NCBI GenBank assembly: GCA_020249285.1
Contig: JADCFX010000004.1
Location: forward strand, 62,001-126,000
Source of the DNA: Roseomonas sp.
GTDB lineage: Bacteria; Pseudomonadota; Alphaproteobacteria; Acetobacterales; Acetobacteraceae
DNA length: 64,000 nt
Direction: 5' to 3'
Positions 53,194 through 61,974 of this stretch are shown here, one piece after another. Below the pieces are notes generated by a model that ran no database searches, was not told the origin of the DNA, and worked only from the letters and a program-made list of their open reading frames with translations. The position numbers were made by a program, and so were the translations under genes. The number at the start of each line of letters is the position of its first letter. The stretch's first letter is position 1.

Positions 53194-54195
53194 TTACGAT
53201 GTCAGCGCATTGATGCGAGCAAAAATGCTTTCCGCACCCACTTCCTTGGCATAGGCTTCCATCACCGGATCAACCGCGCGCTTCAGCGCGTCACGATCAG
53301 TGAAGGGAATCCGCCTGAGCCGCCCCGCGCTTTCCAGCGCCGCGAGCTTCTGCCCATCTTCGCTGCTTTCCGCTTCACGCCCGAAGGCGCCCGCTTCGCG
53401 CCCCGCGCGCTTCACCGCTTCCTGCAAGGCAGGTGGCAGACGGGAAAGCGATTGGCTCGAAAAACAGATCGGGCGGATAGTGATGGCGTGTTCGGTCATG
53501 ATCAGGTTCGGCGCCACTTCAAAGAAGCGCATCGCCTCAACCCCCGCTGCCTCATTCTCACCGGCTTCGATCACGTTGTTCTGAATGCCGTTATAGATTT
53601 CATTATAGGCAATCACGGTCGGCGCCATGCCGGCCGCCTGGAAGGTGCGTGACCAGATCGGCGCGCCTTGCACGCGCACTTTCAGCCCGCGCAGCTCCGC
53701 CATATTGGTGATGCGCCGATTGGCGAAGATATTGCGCACACCGCCGCCGGCATAGCCAATCAGCATCACGCGGGCGCGGCGTTCCACCTCATCCGCCACG
53801 GGCGCGAAAAGATTTTGATCCAGCACCTGGTTCCAATGCTTCAGGTCACGGAACAGGAAGGGCGCATCCACAAAGGGTGCGGCGCGGCTGAAGGTGGACA
53901 TATGCGCGGGCGAGACAATGGCGTAATCCACAGCGCCTCGGCCAGCCGACATATATTCAAAATACTGTTTTTCTAGCCCCAGGCTGCTGTTCTTGTGCAG
54001 CACGAAATTCACCGGCCCCGCAGTGTAGTAGCGCTTCACAAGCTCTTCAAAGCGCACCAGGGCGCGGGTGAAGACATGCTCATCATTGAACTGCACCGCG
54101 CCATTCAGGGTAATGGCCTGCTGTGCGCGCGCCACCGCCGGCGCGGCGAGGCCAGCGGCAGCCAGGGTTGCCCCAAGCAATTGCCTACGATTCAT
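53194..54195 (-). CDS. dctP: TRAP transporter solute-binding protein (DctP family)
   Basis: A 333-aa periplasmic receptor. The start at 54195 (GGGAG upstream) gives a signal peptide MNRRQLLGATLAAAGLAAPA ending AVARAQQ. Family blocks: LNGAVQFNDEHVFTRALVRF, SMSAG-type EYMSAGRGAVDYAIVSPAHM, FLFRDLKHWNQVLDQN, and GLKVRVQGAPIWSRTFQAAG with MAPTVIAYNEIYNGIQNNVI. The conserved Arg in KVRVQG contacts a carboxylate in this family. The frame is open 96 codons further upstream, without support. It is the first gene of the dctPQM operon. Confidence 0.93.
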   Translation of the reverse strand: MNRRQLLGATLAAAGLAAPAVARAQQAITLNGAVQFNDEHVFTRALVRFEELVKRYYTAGPVNFVLHKNSSLGLEKQYFEYMSAGRGAVDYAIVSPAHMSTFSRAAPFVDAPFLFRDLKHWNQVLDQNLFAPVADEVERRARVMLIGYAGGGVRNIFANRRITNMAELRGLKVRVQGAPIWSRTFQAAGMAPTVIAYNEIYNGIQNNVIEAGENEAAGVEAMRFFEVAPNLIMTEHAITIRPICFSSQSLSRLPPALQEAVKRAGREAGAFGREAESSEDGQKLAALESAGRLRRIPFTDRDALKRAVDPVMEAYAKEVGAESIFARINALTS

Positions 54196-54331
54196 GACGT
54201 TTCTCCCGTTTTTGTACCGGCTTCGTGCACCGGCTGACATGACTATAGGCAGGCATTTCGGCGCGCGGGAAGCCTTGGGTCTTTCCAGGGGCGGTTTTCC
54301 CGTCAAAACTCCCGGAAACGGAGGGAATGAC

Positions 54332-55084
54332 ATGGCGAAAACTGATCTGGCCGGGCGGGTTGCGGTGATTACCGGGGCGGCGCGTGGCATCGGGCTTGCG
54401 GTGGCGGAATTGGCCGCCGCCCGGGGGGCTGCCATTGCCATTTGGGATATGGATGAGGCCGCGTCCAAAGCTGCGGCAGCCAAGCTTGGTCAGGCTGCGA
54501 GAGTCAGCACTCATATCCTGGACCTGACCGATGCGGCGGCGGTGGAGGCCGCGACGCAAGCAACACTATCTGCCCATGGGCGGGTGGATATTCTGATCAA
54601 TAACGCCGGCATTACCGGCGGCAATGCGCCGGTCTGGGAATTGCCGGTGGCGGAATGGCGGCGCGTGATTGAGGTGAATTTGGTGGCACCCTTCATCGTT
54701 GCCCGCGCCGTGGTGCCGCATATGCGCGCTGCCGGGTATGGGCGCGTGGTAAATATCGCGTCCATCGCGGGGAAGGAGGGCAATCCAAATGCGTCGCATT
54801 ACAGCGCATCCAAGTCGGGCCTGATTGGGCTGACGAAATCGCTCGGCAAGGAATTGGCGGGCAGCGGCGTTTTGGCGAATTGCGTCACACCTGCAGCGGC
54901 CGAGACGGATATCTTCAAGCAAATGACACCGCAGCAAATAGCCTGGATGCGGTCAAAGATCCCGATGGATCGCTTTGTGCAGGTGGAAGAAATCGCCGAA
55001 TTGGTCTGCTGGTTGGCCTCAGAAGCATGTTCCTTTTCCACCGGCGCGGTGTTCGACATATCGGGCGGGCGTGCGACCTATTGA
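54332..55084 (+). CDS. SDR-family oxidoreductase (FabG-like), first of a pair
   Basis: A 250-aa short-chain dehydrogenase: cofactor motif [16 protein letters not shown], catalytic Ser in [10 protein letters not shown] and YSASK (Tyr-x-x-x-Lys). The start at 54332 has GGAGGGAATGAC upstream. The nearest context is the divergent TRAP operon and a second SDR 68 bp downstream, so it probably oxidises the hydroxyl group of an imported hydroxy acid; substrate unknown. Confidence 0.92.
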   Translation: MAKTDLAGRVAVITGAARGIGLAVAELAAARGAAIAIWDMDEAASKAAAAKLGQAARVSTHILDLTDAAAVEAATQATLSAHGRVDILINNAGITGGNAPVWELPVAEWRRVIEVNLVAPFIVARAVVPHMRAAGYGRVVNIASIAGKEGNPNASHYSASKSGLIGLTKSLGKELAGSGVLANCVTPAAAETDIFKQMTPQQIAWMRSKIPMDRFVQVEEIAELVCWLASEACSFSTGAVFDISGGRATY

Positions 55085-55152
55085 TGCTGGCGGATTGCCA
55101 GCCGCGCGCGGGCGCTGCAAGCTTCGCTGAACCTGATTGGGAGAGAGATGAG

Positions 55153-55911
55153 ATGAGCACAGAAGGCAAGATCGCGGTTGTCACCGGGGCTGGCAGCGGC
55201 GTGGGCCGCGCGGCGGCTTTGGCGCTGCTGGAAGGTGGTTGGCAGGTGGTGCTGGCGGGAAGGCGCGCCGATGCCTTGCAGGAAACGGTGACCCTGGCCG
55301 GCGCGGCGGGATCACGCGCTTTGCCCGTGCCTTCTGATGTCTCCGACCCCGCGGCGGTGGATGCGCTTTTCGCGACCGTGAAGCAGCGCCATGGGCGGCT
55401 TGATATGCTGTTCAATAATGCCGGTACCAATGTGCCCGGCATGCCCTTTGAAGATTTGACCTATGCGGATTGGACGCGCGTGGTCGGTGTGAACCTGACC
55501 GGGTGTTTTCTATGCGCCCAGGCGGCGTTTCGTATCATGAAGGATCAGAAGCCGCAGGGCGGGCGCATCATCAATAACGGGTCCATCAGCGCACATACGC
55601 CGCGCCCGGATAGCGCGCCCTATACTGCCACCAAGCATTCCATCACGGGGCTGACGAAATCCCTCATGCTCGATGGCCGCAAATACGATATTTGCGCGGG
55701 GCAGATTGATATCGGCAATGCCGCGACGCCCATGACGCAACGCATGACGCGCGGCGTGAAGCAGGCCGATGGCAGCACAGCAGTGGAACCCACCATGGAT
55801 GCCGCGCATGTCGGCAATGCCATTTTGCATATGGCCAATCTGCCGCTGGAAGCGAATATCTTCACCATGACCATCAAGGCGACAAAGATGCCCTTCGAAG
55901 GGCGCGGCTGA
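55153..55911 (+). CDS. SDR-family oxidoreductase, second of a pair
   Basis: A 252-aa short-chain dehydrogenase: [40 protein letters not shown], the catalytic Ser in [12 protein letters not shown] and [21 protein letters not shown] lies just before the start at 55153. It is clearly diverged from the SDR upstream (different substrate loop and C-terminus, [20 protein letters not shown]). It is followed by the NMT1-like protein after 6 bp, so a three-gene transcript is likely. Confidence 0.92.
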   Translation: MSTEGKIAVVTGAGSGVGRAAALALLEGGWQVVLAGRRADALQETVTLAGAAGSRALPVPSDVSDPAAVDALFATVKQRHGRLDMLFNNAGTNVPGMPFEDLTYADWTRVVGVNLTGCFLCAQAAFRIMKDQKPQGGRIINNGSISAHTPRPDSAPYTATKHSITGLTKSLMLDGRKYDICAGQIDIGNAATPMTQRMTRGVKQADGSTAVEPTMDAAHVGNAILHMANLPLEANIFTMTIKATKMPFEGRG

Positions 55912-55917
55912 AGCCTG

Positions 55918-56829
55918 ATGGCCATGCATCAGCTCAAGGTTCAGGAACCCTTCCGCGCGCTATTTTACGCACCATTCTATGCCGCCCTTGCACGCGGCGA
56001 TTACGCGGCGGAGGGGGTAGAGGTCACGCTACTGCCAGGCGCGGTGCCATCGCTTGCGAAAGATTCCGTATTGGATGGCACGGCGGATCTGGCCTGGGGT
56101 GGGCCGATGCGTCTGCTGCTGGCGCATGATGCCGATCCGGCCTGCCCCTTGCGCTTGTTCGGTGCGGTGGTGATGGGTGATCCATTCTTTCTTGTGGGCC
56201 GCGCACCCAACCCCGACTTCAAACTGCGTGATCTGGCGGGCATGACGTTTGGTACGGTGAGCGAAGTGCCCACCCCTTGGTGGACCTTGCAGGATGATAT
56301 CCGTCGGGCGGGAATTGATCCGACTTCCATAAAGCGCGTGACGGACCAGACCATGCCCGCCAATGCCGCCGCCGTTGCGGCTGGCACCTTGGATGTGGCG
56401 CAGCTTTTTGAGCCACTGGTGAGCCAGATGGAAGCCAGCGGCACAGGCCATGTCTGGTATGCGCAGGCCAGCCGCGGCCCCACTTCCTATACGGCCTTCT
56501 ATGCCCGCACTGATGTCATCGCCGCCAAGCGCGCGGCCATGGAGGCCATGGTGCGCGGGCTGGCGCGCACGCTCAAATGGTTTGCCGCGGCCTCACCGGA
56601 AGAAATCGTGGCCTGCATCGCGGGTTATTTCCCGGGTGGCGATGCCGCGCTGATGGCGCGCGCCATTGCGCGCTACAAGTCGGTCAAGCTCTGGACCGAT
56701 ACGCCGCACTTCCCACCGGAAGCTTTGGCGCAATTGGAACGCGGCATGCTTTCCGCCGGCGCCATAAAGCGCACGCCGGGTTTTGCTGGGTTGGTCGCGG
56801 AAGATGTGACGGAAAGCGCGCTCGGCTAA
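55918..56829 (+). CDS. NMT1/THI5-like substrate-binding protein without a signal peptide
   Basis: A 303-aa protein of the SsuA/THI5/TauA binding fold: FYAPFYAALARGDYAAEGVE, VTLLPGAVPSLAKDSVLDGT, ADLAWGGPMRLLLAHDADP, LRDLAGMTFGTVSEVPTPWW and TLDVAQLFEPLVSQMEASGT. ABC receptors of this fold carry a signal peptide, but the N-terminus here (MAMHQLKVQEPFRALFYAPF) starts directly in the first beta strand, so it should be cytoplasmic. No ABC permease or ATPase is near. It may be an enzyme or sensor relative. It is co-transcribed with two SDR genes. Confidence 0.8.
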   Translation: MAMHQLKVQEPFRALFYAPFYAALARGDYAAEGVEVTLLPGAVPSLAKDSVLDGTADLAWGGPMRLLLAHDADPACPLRLFGAVVMGDPFFLVGRAPNPDFKLRDLAGMTFGTVSEVPTPWWTLQDDIRRAGIDPTSIKRVTDQTMPANAAAVAAGTLDVAQLFEPLVSQMEASGTGHVWYAQASRGPTSYTAFYARTDVIAAKRAAMEAMVRGLARTLKWFAAASPEEIVACIAGYFPGGDAALMARAIARYKSVKLWTDTPHFPPEALAQLERGMLSAGAIKRTPGFAGLVAEDVTESALG

Positions 56830-56831
56830 AC

Positions 56832-58007
56832 TCAGCCCCTCGGCAACAACTGCTCCGTCAGCGTCGCCCAATAGGATGCGCCAACGGGCAGGATATTGTC
56901 GTTGAAATCATAAAGCGGGTGATGCACCTGCGCCTCATCCGGCCCACGCCCGCCGCCCAGCATCAGATAAGCGCCTGGCTTGGCATTCAGCATGAAGGAA
57001 AAATCCTCGCCGCCCATGGTGGGCTTTGGCATGGGCAATACGCGCGCTTCACCCTGCACGGCGCGCGCGGCCTTTGCGGCCAAATGCACGCTTTCCACTT
57101 CATTGATCGTGGCCGGATAGGCGCGGGCGAATTCGGCGGTGGCAGTCGCCCCCATCGCGGCGGCGATGCCGGTCACGGTTTCCTTGAAGCGGCGTTCGAG
57201 CAAATCCCCAATCTCGGGCGCGAACCAGCGCGCGGTGCCCAGCATGCGCACGGTTTCAGGGATTACGTTGAAAGTGTGCCCGCCATTGATATGGCCAATG
57301 GTGATCACGCCCGCTTCCACCGGTTCCACATTGCGCGCGACGATGGATTGCAACGCCTGCACAATGGCCGCCGCCACCACAATCGGGTCCGTGCCATTAT
57401 GCGGCATGGCGCCATGCGCCCCTTTCCCCGTGATATTCACTTCCAGATTGGCCACGGCGGCCATCATCGGCCCTTCGCGCCACAGGAAAATCCCTTCCGG
57501 CGCGCCGGGCCAATTATGCATGCCGAAAACACGTTCCATCGGAAAGCGCGTGAACAACCCTTCCTTCACCATCAATTCGCCGCCGGCCAGGTTTTCTTCC
57601 GCCGGCTGGAAAATCACATAAACCGTGCCGTCGAAATTGCGGGTCTCTGCCAGATACTTCGCCGCACCCAGCAACATGGTGGTATGCCCATCATGGCCGC
57701 AGGCATGCATCTTGCCCGGAATTTTGGAAGCATAAGGTAGGCCGGTTTCTTCCAGGATGGGCAGCGCATCAATATCGGCGCGCAGCCCAATGGCGCGACC
57801 ATTATCGGTGCGACCGCGAATCACGCCGATCACGCCGGTCTTGGCGATGCCTGTCACTACCTCATCACAGCCGAATGCGCGCAGCTTTTCGGCGATGATG
57901 CCGGAAGTGCGCACCTCCTCCAGCCCTAATTCCGGATGCTCATGAAAATCGCGCCGCCAGGCGGTCATCTCGGGGTGGAATTCGGCGATGCGGTTGATGA
58001 TGGGCAT
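56832..58007 (-). CDS. M20 amidohydrolase (hippurate hydrolase/N-acyl amino acid deacylase type)
   Basis: A 391-aa dinuclear metal hydrolase: FHEHPELGLEEVRTSGIIAE, GLRADIDALPILEETGLPYA, HACGHDGHTTMLLGAAKYLA, FQPAEENLAGGELMVKEGLF (catalytic Glu pair), IGHINGGHTFNVIPETVRML and PTMGGEDFSFMLNAKPGAYL. It cleaves N-acyl or aromatic acyl amino acids. Length is normal. It stands 12 bp after the NmrA-like gene in the same orientation, with the dehydratase upstream, so these three form a catabolic operon. Confidence 0.93.
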   Translation of the reverse strand: MPIINRIAEFHPEMTAWRRDFHEHPELGLEEVRTSGIIAEKLRAFGCDEVVTGIAKTGVIGVIRGRTDNGRAIGLRADIDALPILEETGLPYASKIPGKMHACGHDGHTTMLLGAAKYLAETRNFDGTVYVIFQPAEENLAGGELMVKEGLFTRFPMERVFGMHNWPGAPEGIFLWREGPMMAAVANLEVNITGKGAHGAMPHNGTDPIVVAAAIVQALQSIVARNVEPVEAGVITIGHINGGHTFNVIPETVRMLGTARWFAPEIGDLLERRFKETVTGIAAAMGATATAEFARAYPATINEVESVHLAAKAARAVQGEARVLPMPKPTMGGEDFSFMLNAKPGAYLMLGGGRGPDEAQVHHPLYDFNDNILPVGASYWATLTEQLLPRG

Positions 58008-58019
58008 GGGAAGCCTTCC

Positions 58020-58874
58020 TCAGTTCTTGTCAGCAGGGGCGAAGGTCAGCGCCAGCCCCTGTTCCAGCGAAATGGGCAGAACGCCAAGAATATCGCGCAT
58101 CGGCGCAATGTCGAAAGCCTTGTCTTCGGTCAAGCGGCGAATCTCATCCGCGCCTATGGAAGGCATGCCCGGAATCACGCGCGTGAGCCCCGCCAAGGCG
58201 CGGAGCAAGCCCACGGGCAGCGGCAGCACCGGGCGCGCACCAAGCCCAGCAGCGCGCACCACGGCGGCGAGGAAATCGCGATACGGCATGGGTGAAGGCC
58301 CCGCGATCACCATGGCCTCTGGCCCCGTCCAGGGATGGCGCGCGGCGGCCAGCAAGGCGCGCGTCACGTCGCTTTGATGGATGGGCTGCACCAGGGACTG
58401 CCCACCGCCCGGCAAGGGGGCGAAAGGCAGGCGGCGCATCAGCGCTGCCAGACGCTGGACATTATCTTCACCCTGCGCGCCATAAACCATGGTCGGGTGC
58501 AGCATGACGCCCGCGCGCCCGCTGGCGAGCAAGGCGGCCTCACCCGCGCGCACGCCATCGCCATGGGCATCCGCCCAGCGCGAATAGCGCCGCGTGGAGC
58601 CCATCAGCACAAAGCGCGCATCGGCCGGCGCGGCGGCCAGGATGGCCGGCGCATGGCGCGCATGGGCGGTGCTGATGACAAGCGCAGCGCCTTCCAGCGC
58701 AGCCTTCAGCGCAGCGGGATCGGCCAAATCAGCGATGCGCGGCACCCCCGGCAAGCCAAGCGCCGCCCACTTCGCCGCATCGCGGATCACGGGCGTGAAG
58801 GGCGTGCCCTCGGCCAGCAGCGCGCGGGCCAGTGCCGCGCCGCTCCGCCCCGATGCCCCAATCAGCACAATCAA
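58020..58874 (-). CDS. NAD(P)-binding NmrA/atypical SDR protein
   Basis: A 284-aa Rossmann protein: MIVLIGASGRSGAALARALL is the nucleotide motif; LVISTAHARHAPAILAAAPA, RFVLMGSTRRYSRWADAHGD and VMLHPTMVYGAQGEDNVQRL follow. The Tyr-x-x-x-Lys of classical SDRs is not evident, which suits NmrA-like or complex I assembly-type members. Specific function unknown. It overlaps the dehydratase gene by 4 bp. Confidence 0.85.
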   Translation of the reverse strand: MIVLIGASGRSGAALARALLAEGTPFTPVIRDAAKWAALGLPGVPRIADLADPAALKAALEGAALVISTAHARHAPAILAAAPADARFVLMGSTRRYSRWADAHGDGVRAGEAALLASGRAGVMLHPTMVYGAQGEDNVQRLAALMRRLPFAPLPGGGQSLVQPIHQSDVTRALLAAARHPWTGPEAMVIAGPSPMPYRDFLAAVVRAAGLGARPVLPLPVGLLRALAGLTRVIPGMPSIGADEIRRLTEDKAFDIAPMRDILGVLPISLEQGLALTFAPADKN

Positions 58875-60568
58875 GGTGCCGCGCGCAGGAACGCCAAATC
58901 CGCGCCAAGCGGTGCCTGCGTCACCTGATCATAAACCAGCTTGTCCCAGCCGCGCTTGGGCGCTGGGGCCGGTTGCCAGGCAGCGCGCCGGCGGGCCATT
59001 TCATCTTCCGGCACCAGCAAATCAAGCTTGCGATCCCGCACGGAAAGCCGGATGCGATCCCCCGTTTGCACCAAGGCAAGCGGCCCACCGACTGCCGCTT
59101 CCGGGGCAATATGCAGCACAATGGTGCCAAAGGCCGTGCCGGACATGCGGCAATCGCTCATGCGCACCATGTCCTTCACGCCAGCGCGGGCCAGCTTTTT
59201 GGGGATGGGCAAGTACCCTGCTTCTGGCATGCCGGAAGGTGAACGCGGCCCCACATGTTTCAGCACCAGAATATCCTGCGCGGTGACATCCAAGGCCGGG
59301 TCGTCAATGCGGTTCGCCAGATCTTCCAACCCATCAAACACCATGCAGCGCGCTTCGGTCTCAAAAAGCGCAGGGGTGGCCGCACTGCGCTTAAGAATTG
59401 CACCTTCGGGGGCAAGCGAGCCAAACAGCGCCACCAGGCCACCAACAGGGGAGACTGGTTCGCTGAACGCACGAATGATGCGCCGATCCACGAAATGGCT
59501 GCCATCGCCGATGCGGTCAGCGAGGCTCACGCCATCCAGATCAATCGTCGTCAGATCAAGCAAATCGCGCAATTCCCACAGCAGCGCGCGCATCCCGCCG
59601 GCCGCGTGGAAATCTTCCATATAGCCATCACCGGTCGGCTTCAGATCCACCAGCACCGGCGTTTCTTCCGAAAGCGCATCCAACCGCTTGAGGTCAAGCG
59701 AAAGCCCTGCGCGCCCGGCAATGGCGGCCAGATGCACCACAGCGTTGGTGGAACCACCCAAGGCCAGCAGCACGCGCGTGGCATTGTCCAGATTGGCCTG
59801 CGTCATCATCTGGCTAGGCAGAATGGGGTTCTTGATCAGCCGCACGGCTTGCGCGCCGGCCTCTTCCGCGATGCGCAGCCTATCCGCATGCACGGCGGGT
59901 GCACTCGCCCCGGCCAGTGGCATGAAGCCAAGAGTCGCGGCGATGCAGGCCATGGTGGAAGCCGTGCCCATCACGCCGCAGGTCCCGGCGGTGGTCGCCA
60001 GCTTGCCTTCCAATTCGCCGATCCGCGCCTCGGTCACTTCCCCAGCGCGGTAGCGCGCCCAATAGCGCCGGCAATCGGTGCAGGCGGAAAGCCGCTCACC
60101 TTCAAAAGCCTGCGCCAGCATCGGCCCGGTCACGAGCATCACCGCCGGGATATCGGCCGAAATCGCCGCCATAAGCTGCGCCGGCACGGTCTTGTCGCAG
60201 CCACCCACCAGCACCGCCGCATCCATGGGTTGGGCCGAGAGCATCGCTTCCGTATCAAGCGCCATCAGGTTCCGGTAATGCATGGAACAGGGGCTGAGCG
60301 ATGGCTCACACAGGCTCACAGTTGGGAAACCAAGCGGCAAAGCGCCTTCGGAAAGCACGCCGCGGCACACAGCTTCGATCAGCTCCGGCACCGTGCGGTG
60401 GCAGTTATTATAGTCGCTCGCGGTATCGGCGATGCCGACCACGGGCTTGTCCAGCATGCGCTGCGAATAGCCCATGGATTTGGCGAAGGACCGCCGGAGA
60501 TACAGCGCGAAATCGCGATCCCCGTAATTGGAGGTATTGCGGGCCAGGCCATGGGGTTTGTCGCTCAT
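58871..60568 (-). CDS. IlvD/EDD-family dehydratase (sugar-acid type)
   Basis: A 565-aa iron-sulfur dehydratase from MSDKPHGLARNTSNYGDRDF (ATG 60568). Cluster ligands are in DAAVLVGGCDKTVPAQL and LATTAGTCGVMGTASTMA, with SLCEPSLSPCSMHYRNLMAL nearby; MVRMSDCRMSGTAFGTIVLH carries the active-site Ser. The N-terminus and SLCEPSL block resemble L-arabonate/xylonate/gluconate dehydratases more than valine-pathway IlvD. It is the first gene of the operon with the NmrA-like protein and M20 amidohydrolase; the window gives no sugar transporter other than TRAP. Confidence 0.9.
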   Translation of the reverse strand: MSDKPHGLARNTSNYGDRDFALYLRRSFAKSMGYSQRMLDKPVVGIADTASDYNNCHRTVPELIEAVCRGVLSEGALPLGFPTVSLCEPSLSPCSMHYRNLMALDTEAMLSAQPMDAAVLVGGCDKTVPAQLMAAISADIPAVMLVTGPMLAQAFEGERLSACTDCRRYWARYRAGEVTEARIGELEGKLATTAGTCGVMGTASTMACIAATLGFMPLAGASAPAVHADRLRIAEEAGAQAVRLIKNPILPSQMMTQANLDNATRVLLALGGSTNAVVHLAAIAGRAGLSLDLKRLDALSEETPVLVDLKPTGDGYMEDFHAAGGMRALLWELRDLLDLTTIDLDGVSLADRIGDGSHFVDRRIIRAFSEPVSPVGGLVALFGSLAPEGAILKRSAATPALFETEARCMVFDGLEDLANRIDDPALDVTAQDILVLKHVGPRSPSGMPEAGYLPIPKKLARAGVKDMVRMSDCRMSGTAFGTIVLHIAPEAAVGGPLALVQTGDRIRLSVRDRKLDLLVPEDEMARRRAAWQPAPAPKRGWDKLVYDQVTQAPLGADLAFLRAAP

Positions 60569-60690
60569 GCGGGCGGTTCTTCCGTCAAAGGTTGCCGTAG
60601 GACGCCAAATAAGCATTCTGGCGCGGCCAAGGGTAGGGCCAGGTGATTTTGCGGTACCATGTTACCACCGAAGAAAATCCGGCTTTTCGC

Positions 60691-60719
60691 TTGACTTTTC
60701 TGGCCCCGGCCCGGATAAG
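60691..60719 (+). promoter_or_regulatory. rplM-rpsI promoter
   Basis: TTGACT (60691-60696), a 17-bp GC-rich spacer and GATAAG (60714-60719) form a good sigma-70-type promoter 36 bp before the rplM ATG. Confidence 0.7.
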
Positions 60720-60754
60720 CCCGCTTCCTTTCCATAGGTTTATTCGGAACCACC

Positions 60755-61240
60755 ATGATTGCCACGCAAACCCGCTCGCTGAAGCCGGCGGAGGTGAAGA
60801 AGAACTGGGTGTTGATTGATGCGGATGGGCTCGTGCTCGGCCGTCTCGCCACCCTGGTCGCCAATCGCCTTCGCGGTAAGCACAAGCCGCAATTCACCCC
60901 CCATGTGGATTGCGGTGACCATGTTGTCATCATCAATGCGAAGAAGGTGCGTGTCACCGGCGCCAAGGCGGAACAGAGCGTGTTCTACTGGCACACGGGC
61001 TATCCGGGCGGCATCAAGGGCCGCACCATCCGTGAACGCATGGAAGGCCGTTTCCCGGAACGCGTCATTGAAAAGGCGGTTGAGCGCATGATCACCCGTG
61101 GCCCACTGGGCCGGGCGCAGATGCGCAACCTCCATGTCTATGCCGGGGCCGAACACCCGCATGCCGGCCAGCAGCCTGCTGCCTTGGATGTGGCGGCGCT
61201 GAACCGTAAGAATTCCCTCGCAGTGAAGAAGGCGGGCTGA
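60755..61240 (+). CDS. rplM: 50S ribosomal protein L13
   Basis: A 161-aa protein with the L13 signature [60 protein letters not shown] and MLPRG-like [20 protein letters not shown]. Early-assembly 23S rRNA-binding protein. It forms the invariant rplM-rpsI pair with 4 bp to rpsI. It is slightly longer than the E. coli protein (142 aa), as usual in alphaproteobacteria. Confidence 0.98.
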   Translation: MIATQTRSLKPAEVKKNWVLIDADGLVLGRLATLVANRLRGKHKPQFTPHVDCGDHVVIINAKKVRVTGAKAEQSVFYWHTGYPGGIKGRTIRERMEGRFPERVIEKAVERMITRGPLGRAQMRNLHVYAGAEHPHAGQQPAALDVAALNRKNSLAVKKAG

Positions 61241-61244
61241 GGCT

Positions 61245-61736
61245 ATGAGCGGCGAAACCAAGACCCTCGCGGACCTCAAGGAAATTGTGGCCGGCACCCC
61301 GGCCGCCACGGCGGAAGCGGCGATCACGCGGGAACCAAAGCGCGATTCGCAAGGCCGTTCCTATGCGACCGGCCGGCGCAAGAACGCGGTCGCCCGCGTC
61401 TGGATCAAGCCAGGCAAGGGCCAGATCACCATCAATGACCACCCAGCGTCGAAGTATTTCGCACGCCCGGTGCTGCGCATGCTGATCACCCAGCCCTTCC
61501 TTGTGGCGGATCGCTATCAGCAATTCGATGTTATCTGCTCGGTCGTGGGCGGCGGTTTGTCCGGCCAGGCCGGTGCGGTGCGCCACGGCATCAGCCGCGC
61601 GCTCTGCTATTTTGAACCGGATCTGCGCTCCATCCTGAAAAAGGCCGGCTTCCTGACGCGCGACCCGCGCGTGGTGGAACGCAAGAAGTATGGGCGCCCG
61701 AAGGCACGACGTTCCTTCCAGTTCTCCAAGCGCTGA
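61245..61736 (+). CDS. rpsI: 30S ribosomal protein S9
   Basis: A 163-aa protein. The N-terminal 40 residues are an alphaproteobacterial extension; the core begins [20 protein letters not shown] and continues [40 protein letters not shown] and ends [18 protein letters not shown], whose basic tail reaches the P-site tRNA. The pair with rplM is under one promoter and is followed by a hairpin terminator. Confidence 0.98.
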   Translation: MSGETKTLADLKEIVAGTPAATAEAAITREPKRDSQGRSYATGRRKNAVARVWIKPGKGQITINDHPASKYFARPVLRMLITQPFLVADRYQQFDVICSVVGGGLSGQAGAVRHGISRALCYFEPDLRSILKKAGFLTRDPRVVERKKYGRPKARRSFQFSKR

Positions 61737-61786
61737 CGCCAGCGGACCGGCGTCGCGCGCCGGTTCCGTCTTGGAATCTTCATCAA

Positions 61787-61814
61787 AGGGGCGGGTCCGC
61801 AAGGGTCCGCCCCT
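61787..61814 (+). terminator. Probable terminator of rplM-rpsI
   Basis: AGGGGCGG (61787-61794) pairs with CCGCCCCT (61807-61814); wobble pairs extend the stem inward. It is followed by ATTGCATTTCT, a weak U-run, about 50 bp after the rpsI stop. Confidence 0.55.
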
Positions 61815-61854
61815 ATTGCATTTCTGAACCATTCGCGCCGCTATATTGCGGGAA

Positions 61855-61898
61855 TTAGTGTGTGTCTCGTTCTCATTCGTTCGCGTGACACACACTAA
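61855..61898. repeat. Inverted repeat next to the family 2 element
   Basis: TTAGTGTGTGTC (61855-61866) and GACACACACTAA (61887-61898) are a perfect 12-bp inverted repeat with a 20-nt loop. It abuts the family 2 repeat that starts at 61899; no equivalent precedes copy 1, so it is a separate element inserted here or a local feature of the argC leader. Confidence 0.6.
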
Positions 61899-61961
61899 GA
61901 CTTTATTTGTTCGCATTTTCCGAGTCGCCAAGTGACGTCACTTGGCTCGAAAATGCTCTAG
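61899..61961. repeat. Dispersed hairpin repeat, family 2, copy 2
   Basis: It matches 459-520 in order and orientation. It contains the perfect 18-bp palindrome CCAAGTGACGTCACTTGG (61928-61945) inside longer complementary arms (GCATTTTC and GAAAATGC). It ends 13 bp before the argC start, so it would be in the 5' leader or promoter of argC. Confidence 0.65.
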
Positions 61962-61974
61962 AGGAGAGCGTATC

